Assembly: GCA_023474425.1 (NCBI GenBank) | Contig: JAMCXX010000004.1 | Coordinates: forward strand, 1-57,185 | Source of the DNA: Patescibacteria group bacterium | GTDB lineage: Bacteria; Patescibacteriota; WWE3; JAMCXX01 | Reading direction: 5' to 3' | DNA length: 57,185 nt | Shown here: piece by piece, positions 1 to 6,965 of the stretch | How positions within the stretch are numbered: position 1 is the first letter of the stretch | Layout of the letters: each line of letters begins with the position of its first letter | Position numbers and translations under genes: made by a program | The notes under the pieces: generated by a model | What the model was told of the DNA's origin: nothing | Database searches by the model: none | What the model saw: only the letters and a program-made list of their open reading frames with translations

Positions 1-213
1 CGAGGCAGAACCTTTTTCAATTTCGCCAAGCATTTCATTAAAAATTTCTCGTCCTGGCTCTTTAGCAGTTTTGCTCTCGTAAAATTCCTTTACCACAAAA
101 AGATTATTTTGCTTGGCGAATTCCCGAAGCTCAGTTAATTGAGCCTCAATAGACAAAACTTGGCGTTCCTCATCCTCTGATGATTTTCTACAATAAATAT
201 AATATTTGATCAT
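1..213 (-). CDS. Serine recombinase (resolvase family), N-terminal part only
   Basis: Reading leftward from an ATG at 213, 71 codons are open to the window edge, so the rest of the gene lies outside. The start MIKYYIYCRKSSEDEERQ fits the resolvase N-terminal catalytic domain: the R-K-S at residues 9-11 carries the expected catalytic serine (S11), and the later LSIEAQ segment matches the conserved S-x-E-x-Q region. Family knowledge: this serine makes a covalent 5'-phosphoserine link to DNA during site-specific recombination. Subfamily (small invertase/resolvase or large integrase) cannot be decided because the C-terminus is missing. It reads away from the inverted-repeat cassette at 436-3033 and could have mobilised it; that link is inference. 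Confidence 0.85.
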   Translation of the reverse strand, partial: MIKYYIYCRKSSEDEERQVLSIEAQLTELREFAKQNNLFVVKEFYESKTAKEPGREIFNEMLGEIEKGSAS

Positions 214-435
214 AGCTTCGGGAATTAAATTGATAAAAGGTTTTGTATTACACCGACAATTTCTAAATCTCCACTCATCGGCTCTTGTGCCTTTGGCACA
301 ATCCAAACTTTGTTTGGGAACCGCCGAATTTCGGCGGGAATTCTTTTGGCGGAATTCAAAACCCCTTGGAATTTCTTGGCGGAAACCAATGCCGAGGGGC
401 GAAGCCCCGAGGCAATTTCTTCGGCAAATTCGAAA

Positions 436-641
436 TGGTGGTGTTTGTTTGAAAAAGTCAGAACCCATTTTGCGGAAAATCCCAATGAATGAAATGGAAA
501 CAATGCGGACTCGGCGGGGCAAACTATTTTTCTGGGGGAATGGAATTGCCCCGCCTCGGCTTCCTTCCCGCCCGCAGGAGGGGTCTGGGGAGGAATGCGG
601 GCGGGTTTTTGAACCTTTCCTTTTTCGCTTCCAAATTTCGT
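436..641 (+). repeat. 206-bp inverted repeat, left copy
   Basis: This segment reappears in reverse complement at 2828-3033 with no difference noticed by eye. Homology stops abruptly at both ends, where flanking bases become unrelated. It contains two GC-rich stem-loops: GGCGGGGCAA (513-522) with TTGCCCCGCC (546-555), and CCCGCCCGCA (567-576) with TGCGGGCGGG (596-605). There is no transposase and no obvious terminal inverted repeat within the unit, so it is either a non-autonomous element or a simple duplicated block. The two copies bracket a 2.2-kb segment of four genes. Confidence 0.9.
567..610 (+). terminator. Candidate intrinsic terminator inside left repeat
   Basis: A 10-bp GC-rich stem (567-576 with 596-605) is followed directly by TTTTT at 606-610. 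It would stop rightward transcription before the XRE gene. The loop of 19 bases is longer than usual. Confidence 0.4.
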
Positions 642-799
642 ATTTTGCAAAGCAAAATGCGCCACCAAAAGAGATGTTGCCCTTGACCTACCCAACCCAT
701 TCGCGGGCAACGCTAAGGAACTCCCTTTGTCTGTTATATAATTGCTCTCCATAGACCAATCATATAACATTTGATACAATCAATGCAAGTGGATAAAAT

Positions 800-1003
800 A
801 TGAAAAACGAGATTACAAATTTTGGGAAGCGTCTCCGCGAAGCCCGCTTAAAAAAGAAGATGTCGCAGGGCGATATCGCCGAGAAATTAGGTGTTCACAG
901 GAGTTATATCAGCGGTCTTGAACGCGGGAAACGCAACCCGTCTTTATTAACCATTAATAAAATGGCGAAAGCCATCGGCGTTGAGCCGAAAGAATTACTA
1001 TGA
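800..1003 (+). CDS. XRE-family helix-turn-helix regulator
   Basis: A 67-residue protein that is essentially one HTH_3/Cro-CI domain. RLREARLKKKMSQGDIAEKLGV gives helices 1-2, and HRSYISGLERGKRNPS gives the recognition helix and following turn. Expected role: a dimeric DNA-binding repressor or antitoxin-like regulator, probably acting on its own promoter. The stop overlaps the next start (ATGA at 1000-1003), so the two genes are translationally coupled. That coupling and the small size are typical of regulator-partner pairs of phages and toxin-antitoxin loci, but the partner is not a recognised toxin. It lies inside the 206-bp inverted-repeat cassette. Confidence 0.85.
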   Translation: MKNEITNFGKRLREARLKKKMSQGDIAEKLGVHRSYISGLERGKRNPSLLTINKMAKAIGVEPKELL

Positions 1004-1398
1004 ATAATTACAACGGCACTATTATTGAGGAATCTTTAGCAAATAAAGATGTTCTCAAAAAAGTAAAAATTATTTCTACAAAAGTTGAACCGATAACTGA
1101 CGAGCACAAAACGCCGTGGCTTTCGCAATGGACTTTACACGCTGTTGAAATTCCTGAAAATGAAGCGCAAAGCGTAGCCGAAGAAATAAGTAAATCCCTT
1201 GATTACTCGCATAATAGTTCTTGGTATGCGGATTATAAAAACAATGCTCATCATTACATAATTTTCCGTGATAAAATTTTCTATATAGACCGAAAAAGCA
1301 AAGAGCAATATGACGAAGCGAAACGCTACGGTATTTCGCTTGGCATACCGGAATATCAAGTGGATTTCCACCCCGAGGTCGAGGAGTGGGAAAGATAA
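1000..1398 (+). CDS. Conserved hypothetical protein coupled to XRE regulator
   Basis: A 132-residue soluble protein starting in the ATGA overlap with the XRE gene. I know similar unnamed proteins from CPR genomes but no assigned function. Visible features are TPWLSQWTLHAVEIPE near residues 38-53, an aromatic segment SSWYADYKNN (73-82), HHYIIFRDKIFYIDR (84-98), and a C-terminal YGISLGIPEYQVDFHPE. The aromatic strand-rich middle suggests a compact alpha/beta fold. No signal peptide, membrane segment or metal cluster is visible. Its place directly behind an XRE gene makes a regulated effector or regulator partner possible; this is context only. Confidence 0.75.
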   Translation: MNNYNGTIIEESLANKDVLKKVKIISTKVEPITDEHKTPWLSQWTLHAVEIPENEAQSVAEEISKSLDYSHNSSWYADYKNNAHHYIIFRDKIFYIDRKSKEQYDEAKRYGISLGIPEYQVDFHPEVEEWER

Positions 1399-1418
1399 TA
1401 ATTGGAGGTGATAAAAAT

Positions 1419-1787
1419 ATGCTTAAAAAATTATTTGCAAACTGTTTGTTGGTAAATGACTTCGAAAAATCACTTGCCTTTTACCGAGACATTTTAGGGT
1501 TAGAGGTAAATTCAACTGAAGGCAAATTTGCCGATTTCAAGCTTGAAGGCACTTCTTTGGCTATCTTTGAGAAAGAAGCGGCAACGGCTATGTTCCCTAA
1601 AAAATTTATGGGAAATGGCGGCGGAGTGATTTTGGCTTTCCAAGTTGATGATGTCAAAAAGACTTGCGACGATCTAAAAACAAAAGGTATTGAGATTTTT
1701 GAAGGACCAAAAACCACGCCGTGGGGTCAAACTGTTGCTTATTTCAACGATCCAGACGGAAACATTTGGGAAGTTTCGGCAAAATAA
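1419..1787 (+). CDS. VOC (glyoxalase/bleomycin-resistance) family protein
   Basis: A 123-residue protein. The start at 1419 is preferred over an upstream in-frame codon because GGAGGTGAT lies just before it (1404-1412). It shows the beta-alpha-beta-beta-beta pattern of a VOC domain: NCLLVNDFEKSLAFYRDILGL at the N-terminus, and VAYFNDPDGNIWEVSAK at the C-terminus, where the conserved E is a usual metal ligand of the fold. The family includes glyoxalase I, dioxygenases and antibiotic-binding proteins; the substrate cannot be read from sequence. It follows the unknown partner gene by 20 bases and precedes the glycosylase by 8, so the four genes may be one operon. Confidence 0.85.
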   Translation: MLKKLFANCLLVNDFEKSLAFYRDILGLEVNSTEGKFADFKLEGTSLAIFEKEAATAMFPKKFMGNGGGVILAFQVDDVKKTCDDLKTKGIEIFEGPKTTPWGQTVAYFNDPDGNIWEVSAK

Positions 1788-1795
1788 ATTAGAAT

Positions 1796-2767
1796 ATGAA
1801 GTCATTAGTTTTGAAAAACAAAAAGGAATTTTTTGTATTTCCAAGCTCGCCATTTCATTTTGACGGGACTTTTCATAAACCCTCGCATTATCCCGATAAA
1901 TTGACTGATTGGGAAGCTGGAAAGTATTGGCAAGCAATTAGAATTGGCAAGCGACTTTTTGGCTTGAAAATTGAAAACAAAGGCGCAACACAAAAGCCAA
2001 AAATCAAAGTTTCAATTTTCTATGACACAAACATTTCCGAAAGCGAACTTGGAAAAATCAAGGAAGAAATTATTTGGCGGTTTGATCTGAACGCTGATTT
2101 GAAAGAATTTAACAAGCTCGCCAAAAGCGATAAACGCTTTTATCCAATTTTCAAAAAATGGTTGGGTATGCGCAACTCAAGCGCGCATAATTTGTATGAA
2201 CTTCTCATAATCGCTGTGCTTCTTCAAAACGCGACTGTTCGACGAACTGTGCAAATGACGGACGCCTTGCTTAATAACTACGGAACAAAACTTAAATTTG
2301 ACGGCAAAGAAATTTTTGCGATTTGGTTGCCGGAAAAACTTAACAATGTATCCGAACAAGAACTACGAGATTTGAAAATTGGATATAGAGCAAAATTCAT
2401 AAAGCGTTTATCGCAAAATTTTGCCGAAGGCAAAATTGACGAGCTTAAATTAAGAGAACTTGATCAAGAGGATGCTAAAAAAGAATTAACGAAATTGTAT
2501 GGAGTTGGACCGGAAACCGCTCGCATTTTGCTTTTTGAAGTTTGCCACCAATACAATACTTTTGACCATATTGCCCCGTGGCAACAAAAAATATATTCCC
2601 AACTTTTTTACAAAAAACCGCTTGTCCCGACAAACAAAATCCGAGACGACATTAAAAAACAATATGGCGATTATTCAATGCTCGCGGTTCACTACATTTG
2701 GGAAGATATTTTTTGGAAAAGGAAACATAAAAAAATTGATTGGTTAGAAAAAGAAATCCGACTTTGA
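1796..2767 (+). CDS. HhH-GPD DNA glycosylase (AlkA/OGG-like)
   Basis: A 323-residue protein. The C-terminal half has the helix-hairpin-helix LTKLYGVGPETARILLFE (about 236-253) followed by the catalytic aspartate in FDHIAPWQQ (D257), as in AlkA/OGG1 relatives. The N-terminal 120 residues resemble the AlkA-type beta domain (HFDGTFHKPSHYP, WQAIRIGKRLFGLKI). Expected role: removal of damaged bases (alkylated or oxidised) from DNA in base-excision repair. No iron-sulphur cysteine cluster is seen, so it is not EndoIII/MutY type. By eye it is more AT-rich than the pgk-gat run next door, which with the flanking repeats suggests acquisition. Confidence 0.8.
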   Translation: MKSLVLKNKKEFFVFPSSPFHFDGTFHKPSHYPDKLTDWEAGKYWQAIRIGKRLFGLKIENKGATQKPKIKVSIFYDTNISESELGKIKEEIIWRFDLNADLKEFNKLAKSDKRFYPIFKKWLGMRNSSAHNLYELLIIAVLLQNATVRRTVQMTDALLNNYGTKLKFDGKEIFAIWLPEKLNNVSEQELRDLKIGYRAKFIKRLSQNFAEGKIDELKLRELDQEDAKKELTKLYGVGPETARILLFEVCHQYNTFDHIAPWQQKIYSQLFYKKPLVPTNKIRDDIKKQYGDYSMLAVHYIWEDIFWKRKHKKIDWLEKEIRL

Positions 2768-2807
2768 TTTTTTCCGTTTTCTGGTAAATTAAAGATATAA
2801 AAGTTGG

Positions 2808-2830
2808 CGTGCCAGTTTTCAACTGGCACG
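2808..2830. repeat. Perfect short hairpin at inner edge of right repeat
   Basis: CGTGCCAGTT and AACTGGCACG form a 10-bp stem with a 3-base loop, ending at the first bases of the right 206-bp repeat copy. There is no T-tract on the + side. The left copy also has a short perfect hairpin at its inner edge (642-658), of different sequence. Confidence 0.7.
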
Positions 2831-3033
2831 AAATTTGGAAGCGAAAAAGGAAAGGTTCAAAAACCCGCCCGCATTCCTCCCCAGACCCCTCCTGCGGGCG
2901 GGAAGGAAGCCGAGGCGGGGCAATTCCATTCCCCCAGAAAAATAGTTTGCCCCGCCGAGTCCGCATTGTTTCCATTTCATTCATTGGGATTTTCCGCAAA
3001 ATGGGTTCTGACTTTTTCAAACAAACACCACCA
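2828..3033 (-). repeat. 206-bp inverted repeat, right copy
   Basis: Reverse complement of 436-641, matching to the last base at both ends as far as I can align by eye. It begins 41 bases after hhH glycosylase coding ends (the short hairpin lies between) and ends 9 bases from the pgk stop codon, so it also forms the 3' flank of the long leftward operon. Confidence 0.9.
2859..2902 (-). terminator. Candidate terminator of the pgk operon
   Basis: In the leftward direction the repeat copy presents the CCCGCCCGCA/TGCGGGCGGG stem (2902-2864) followed by TTTTT (2863-2859). It lies about 140 bases beyond the pgk stop and is the first terminator-like structure after the run. Confidence 0.45.
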
Positions 3034-3042
3034 GTGAAATCT

Positions 3043-4086
3043 TCAGGAAACAGTCAGTGGAACAAGCGCCGGCAGGGGTTGGCCGGATAAAAATTCTAAC
3101 ATGGCGCCCCCGCCCACGGAAATAAAAGAAATATCTGTATCAAGACTATTCTTACGCAAATAAGCCTCGGTATCGCCGCCGCCAACAATAGAACAGGCCC
3201 CTTTCTTGGTTGCCTCAACAATACTCATAGCAATTAAATCGGTGCCGACCAGCTGATTTTTGGAAATGTCGCCCATGGGCCCGTTCCAAACAATCATTTT
3301 AGCTTCCAAAATCTGTGTCGCCCATTCTTTAGCTTTGTTAAAAGATAAATCCGGATCGCCGCAGGAAATCTCAATCTTTGGTCCTAAATTCTTTAACTCA
3401 TCGTGGCAACCCACCAATCCCCCAACCAAAATTTTGTCGGCAATATTCACAAAATTCTTAACTGCCAAAACCTTGGTTTCCACCTTGGCCCCGCCAATTA
3501 CTACATACAAAGGCCTGGCCGGAGTCTTGAGCACCAAGGATAACTCCCGCACCTCGTCCTGTAAATGAAAGCCGGCAAATGAGGGCAGAAATTTAGTAAC
3601 GGCCACCATCGAGGTGTCGGTACGGTGGGAATTGGCAAACGAGTCGTTCACATAATAATCGGCCAAAGCCGCATAACCGCGGGCTAAGTCCTCGCTTCCC
3701 TTCTGCTCGTCGGCTAAAAATCTCAAATTCTCCAAAACCAGTATTTGGCCGGAGGCCAGCGCGGAGATTTCGGCTTCCACCCGCGGTCCCACACAGTATT
3801 GGCTGAGGGTAACGGCCGGATAAATTGATTTTAAATAATCAGCAACCGGTCTGGAACTCTTACTTGGGTCCGGCACCCCACCCGGACGGTCAAGATGCCC
3901 GCCAATAACTACCCTGGCTTTATTCCGAACCAGGAAATCCAGAGTCTTTGAAAAGGATTTTAAACGGGTAGGGTCGCTAACGCTCCATACTCCGCCCGAC
4001 TCAACTAACGGCACATCCAAATCGGCCCGTAAAAAGACCCTCTTACCGTCCAAATCTTTTAGCTCTTCGACGCTTCTCAAATTCAT
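3043..4086 (-). CDS. pgk: Phosphoglycerate kinase, short and divergent
   Basis: A 347-residue enzyme, shorter than the usual 385-400. It catalyses 1,3-bisphosphoglycerate + ADP to 3-phosphoglycerate + ATP in glycolysis. Recognisable motifs in order are VFLRADLDVPL (substrate-binding RxDxNVP, here with D in place of the usual N), GGHLDRPGG (normally SHLGRP), LVLENLRF, VNDSFANSHRTD, VVIGGAKVETK, IVWNGPMGDIS, SIVGGGDTEAYL and ISVGGGAMLEFLSGQPLP. The order and spacing support an intact two-domain kinase, though several substrate-site residues differ from textbook forms. The ATG overlaps the yraN stop (4083-4086), so it is the last gene of the leftward operon. Confidence 0.93.
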   Translation of the reverse strand: MNLRSVEELKDLDGKRVFLRADLDVPLVESGGVWSVSDPTRLKSFSKTLDFLVRNKARVVIGGHLDRPGGVPDPSKSSRPVADYLKSIYPAVTLSQYCVGPRVEAEISALASGQILVLENLRFLADEQKGSEDLARGYAALADYYVNDSFANSHRTDTSMVAVTKFLPSFAGFHLQDEVRELSLVLKTPARPLYVVIGGAKVETKVLAVKNFVNIADKILVGGLVGCHDELKNLGPKIEISCGDPDLSFNKAKEWATQILEAKMIVWNGPMGDISKNQLVGTDLIAMSIVEATKKGACSIVGGGDTEAYLRKNSLDTDISFISVGGGAMLEFLSGQPLPALVPLTVS

Positions 4087-4442
4087 GACTCCGTATAAAC
4101 ACTCTTAAAGTATTCTATCTCCGGCGGCTCTGTTAAAACAATGGAAACAACATCAATTCTTAAAGGCAAGGAGGAATTGGCGCCGGTCATTCGATAATTG
4201 TTAGCCGTGCGCACGAGTGATTTTAACTTGTAGTAGTTGACGGCTTCGAAAGGTTTACCCAAAGAACCGACCGAACGGGTTTTAACCTCAATAAAAACTA
4301 GGTCTTCGTGATCCTTGGCGACGATGTCCAACTCTCCCCAACGTTTACTCTTCCAATTCCGGGCCAGGATTTTATAGCCCCGCTTAGAAACATAATCGGC
4401 CGCGATTTCCTCGCCCCTTTGGCCGACACTTAAACCCTCCAT
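4083..4442 (-). CDS. yraN: YraN/UPF0102 family nuclease-like protein
   Basis: A 119-residue protein of the UPF0102 family, whose fold is related to Holliday-junction resolvases and restriction endonucleases. The diagnostic core is present: GQRGEEIAADYVSKRGY at the N-terminus, then GELDIVAKD and LVFIEVKTRS, giving the D and E-x-K residues expected at a nuclease active site. Cellular function is not established for the family. It overlaps rplS by one base at its start and pgk by four at its end, so it is translationally coupled. Association of yraN with rplS is common in bacteria. Confidence 0.9.
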   Translation of the reverse strand: MEGLSVGQRGEEIAADYVSKRGYKILARNWKSKRWGELDIVAKDHEDLVFIEVKTRSVGSLGKPFEAVNYYKLKSLVRTANNYRMTGANSSLPLRIDVVSIVLTEPPEIEYFKSVYTES

Positions 4443-4741
4443 TACGACAACTTTTTCCTAACTTCTTTGGGAGACAAATTCCTCACAAAATAAACTTTGG
4501 CGCGCCTTACACGACCTTGGCGAAGAAGCTCAACCTTCTCTAAATTAGGGCTGCTTAAGGGAAAAATCCTTTCCACCCCTACATTATCGGCACCTATATG
4601 CCGAACCGTAAAAGTCTTATCGCCGGCCTGGCCCTTTACTGCCAAGACGACACCTTCAAAAGCCTGTGTCCGCGTTTGTTCGCCTTCTTTAATTTTATAA
4701 TAAACTTTTATCGTGTCGCCGGCCTTAAAATTCAAATCCAT
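4442..4741 (-). CDS. rplS: 50S ribosomal protein L19
   Basis: About 99 residues from the ATG at 4741; a TTG two codons upstream (4747) is an alternative start. L19 lies at the 30S-50S interface. The family signature is clear: FKAGDTIKVYYKIKEG, TRTQAFEGVVLAVKG, FTVRHIGADNVGVERIFPL, and the basic C-terminus GRVRRAKVYFVRNL. It is a little shorter than typical L19 (about 115), as often seen in reduced genomes. It lies 45 bases beyond the clpE stop; a separate weak promoter may drive it. Confidence 0.95.
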   Translation of the reverse strand: MDLNFKAGDTIKVYYKIKEGEQTRTQAFEGVVLAVKGQAGDKTFTVRHIGADNVGVERIFPLSSPNLEKVELLRQGRVRRAKVYFVRNLSPKEVRKKLS

Positions 4742-4750
4742 AGACAAAAG

Positions 4751-4779
4751 ATACTATCATTACCAGTCCTTTCTGACAA
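4751..4779 (-). promoter_or_regulatory. Possible rplS promoter
   Basis: Leftward, TTGTCA (4779-4774) and TAGTAT (4756-4751) are separated by 17 bases and precede the L19 start by about 10 bases. Each hexamer deviates from consensus, so this is tentative. Confidence 0.35.
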
Positions 4780-4786
4780 ACACTAC

Positions 4787-6877
4787 TTACTTAGAAAGAA
4801 CGGACAGTTGCAAACCTTTCTTACCGGCATCCACCAAAATTTTTTTGCCGGGGCCAATCTCCTGGGTAAGCATTTTCGAGGAAATTAAGTTTTCCACCTC
4901 TTTCTGAATCAGGCGTCGCAGCGGACGGGCGCCAAAATCCGGGTCAAAACCCTCCTTAACCAGGTAATCTTTAGCCTTTTCGGAAACGGTTAATATTATT
5001 CCTTTTTGGCTTAAAAGATTGGCCGTTTGTTCTAAAATTCTCTCGGCAATTTGCCGAACTTCCTTTCTGCCGAGAGGATGAAAAACGACAATCTCATCAA
5101 TCCGGTTAAGAAATTCCGGTCTAAAAGTTTGCTTGAGGGCAGCCATTACTTTGTCTTTGAGCTTTTGGTAGGAATCGTTTTCAGGGTTACGGACCTCTCC
5201 TCCGCCCGAAGAAAACCCGATTGATTCTTTAGATAAAAGTTCGCTGCCCACATTGGAGGTCATTATAATAATCACGTTCTTAAAATCCACCGTGCGCCCG
5301 TGTCCGTCGGTGAGCCGCCCATCTTCCATTATTTGCAAAAGGACATTAAACACCTCGGGGTGGGCTTTTTCTATTTCATCCAAAAGAATCACCGAAAAAG
5401 GCTTGCGTCGCACGATTTCGGTTAGCTGGCCACCGCGCTCAAACCCAATGTAACCCGGAGGCGCTCCAATTAAACGGCTCACCGTGTGGCGCTCCATGTA
5501 TTCGCTCATGTCAAGCCTCACCATTAAGTCCTCACTACCATAAAGTACCTCGGCCAAAGCTTTGGTAAGCTCGGTTTTGCCGACTCCCGTGGGACCTAGG
5601 AAAAGAAAACTGCCGATCGGACGACGCGGGTCTTTAAGACCCACTCGGGAGCGCCTAATTGCCTCGGCTACCACCTTAACGGCCTCGTTCTGGTCCACAA
5701 TCCGCTCGTGCAACCTCTCCTCAAGTTTTAAGAGCTTGTGCATCTCTTCTTCGGAAAGATCGGAAAGAGGAATCCCGGTCATTCCCGAAACGATCTCGGC
5801 AATGTTCTCCTTGCGGACCACCGGCACTTCTTCCATTTTGGTTTTAAGCCATAAATCGGTCAGCTCGGCCCGCACCTTCTCCAACTCGTCAATTCGCCTC
5901 TGCAACTTATCTTTCTCCGCCGTTTTTTGGGTCCTCACCTGGGATGCCTTGGTTTGCTGTAATTCTTCCTCGACTCTTTTCAAATTTTCCGGCTCCTTTA
6001 CCGCTGCCAGCCTTACCTTGGCACAGGCCTCATCAATTAAGTCAATGGCCTTATCCGGCAGAAATCGGTCGGCAATGTAGCGGTCGGAAAGCTCCACTGC
6101 GGCCACAACGGCCCCATCATCAATTTTTACCTGGTGATGCTTTTCATACTTAGGACGCAGGCCCTTAAGAATTTCGATGGTGTCATTAAGCGTCGGCTCG
6201 GCAATCAAAACCGGTTGGAACCGCCTTTCCAAAGCGGCATCGCGCTCCACATGTTGGCGATATTCATCCAAAGTTGTGGCCCCAATGGCCTGAAGCTCCC
6301 CGCGGGCCAAGGCAGGTTTAAGCATATTGGCGGCGTCAATAGCTCCCTCGGCCGCGCCGGCACCAATAACCGTATGAAGCTCGTCGATAAAAAGGATAAT
6401 CTGGCCCTTGGCGTTAATAACTTCCTCAATGGTCTTTTTAAGACGCTGTTCGAACTCACCACGGTGGGAAGCACCGGCGAGCATGAGAGGCAAATCTATT
6501 GATACAACCCGTTTACCCTTGAGCGTTTCGGGCACGGCTCCCTGCACTATTTTTTGAGCCAGGCCCTCCACAATGGCCGTCTTGCCCACACCGGGGTCGC
6601 CAATGAGCACGGGATTGTTTTTGGTCCGGCGCGATAAAATGTGAACAACGCGCTCAATTTCGCTTTTGCGCCCGATTACCGGGTCCAGGCGGTCCTCACG
6701 GGCCAGAGCGGTTAAATCGCGTCCGTATTTGTCTAGAAAAGACGTCTTAGAAGCTTCTTCGCGGATTTCCTGAAAACAGACTTCGCAAAGATTAACAAAG
6801 ATAGGCCGCCCGTCGGGCCCAATTTGTTGTGATTGAATAACTGCGGGACGCCGCCCACAACGCTGACAAACAACCAT
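4787..6877 (-). CDS. clpE: ClpE-type AAA+ unfoldase with N-terminal zinc finger
   Basis: A 696-residue HSP100 ATPase. Instead of Clp_N repeats it starts with a four-cysteine zinc finger (C4, C7, C31, C34), as in Bacillus ClpE (about 699 residues). Two AAA+ modules follow: Walker A GDPGVGKT near residue 94 with LFIDELHT as Walker B, and GPTGVGKT near residue 430 with ILLDEIEKAHPEV. A coiled-coil middle segment (EELQQTKASQ..., about 300-340) separates them. An IGF tripeptide in SKESIGFSS sits where ClpC/ClpE carry the ClpP-docking loop, so it should feed substrates to ClpP; clpP is not in the window. It follows polA in the leftward run. Confidence 0.92.
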   Translation of the reverse strand: MVVCQRCGRRPAVIQSQQIGPDGRPIFVNLCEVCFQEIREEASKTSFLDKYGRDLTALAREDRLDPVIGRKSEIERVVHILSRRTKNNPVLIGDPGVGKTAIVEGLAQKIVQGAVPETLKGKRVVSIDLPLMLAGASHRGEFEQRLKKTIEEVINAKGQIILFIDELHTVIGAGAAEGAIDAANMLKPALARGELQAIGATTLDEYRQHVERDAALERRFQPVLIAEPTLNDTIEILKGLRPKYEKHHQVKIDDGAVVAAVELSDRYIADRFLPDKAIDLIDEACAKVRLAAVKEPENLKRVEEELQQTKASQVRTQKTAEKDKLQRRIDELEKVRAELTDLWLKTKMEEVPVVRKENIAEIVSGMTGIPLSDLSEEEMHKLLKLEERLHERIVDQNEAVKVVAEAIRRSRVGLKDPRRPIGSFLFLGPTGVGKTELTKALAEVLYGSEDLMVRLDMSEYMERHTVSRLIGAPPGYIGFERGGQLTEIVRRKPFSVILLDEIEKAHPEVFNVLLQIMEDGRLTDGHGRTVDFKNVIIIMTSNVGSELLSKESIGFSSGGGEVRNPENDSYQKLKDKVMAALKQTFRPEFLNRIDEIVVFHPLGRKEVRQIAERILEQTANLLSQKGIILTVSEKAKDYLVKEGFDPDFGARPLRRLIQKEVENLISSKMLTQEIGPGKKILVDAGKKGLQLSVLSK

Positions 6878-6948
6878 ACTCCACTATGTGAAATTTAACC
6901 AATTACCAATTTACAAAAAAAATAAAAATTGAAAATTGACCATTCCTC

Positions 6949-6965
6949 GCCTCGCGTCGCGAGGC
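6949..6965 (-). terminator. Hairpin at polA stop codon
   Basis: GCCTCGCG and CGCGAGGC form an 8-bp perfect stem with a one-base centre, ending on the polA stop codon. T-rich sequence follows leftward only after about 15 bases, so its strength as a terminator is uncertain. Confidence 0.35.

Larger units (their letters stand above)
214..799. other. Palindrome-rich spacer without a gene
   Basis: No convincing coding sequence is seen between the recombinase start and the XRE start; long open frames here are compositional. It contains small hairpins: TTGTGCC/GGCACAA at 285-301, CCGCCG/CGGCGG near 325-345, GGGGC/GCCCC near 395-410, then the 206-bp repeat (436-641), an ATTTTGC/GCAAAAT hairpin at 642-658, and GTTGCCC/GGGCAAC near 675-710. 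A TACAAT at 775-780, 19 bases before the XRE ATG, could be a -10 element, but no good -35 partner is seen. Confidence 0.6.

Noticed and set aside
436-641. An identical peptide of over 60 residues is encoded in both repeat copies, suggesting a conserved small protein
   Set aside because: It arises from duplicated DNA with GC-rich hairpins; the frame has no ribosome-binding site, and all frames across it are equally open.
800-1398. Toxin-antitoxin system
   Set aside because: The partner has no known toxin motif and is coupled after, not before, the regulator; kept as an unnamed regulator-partner pair only.
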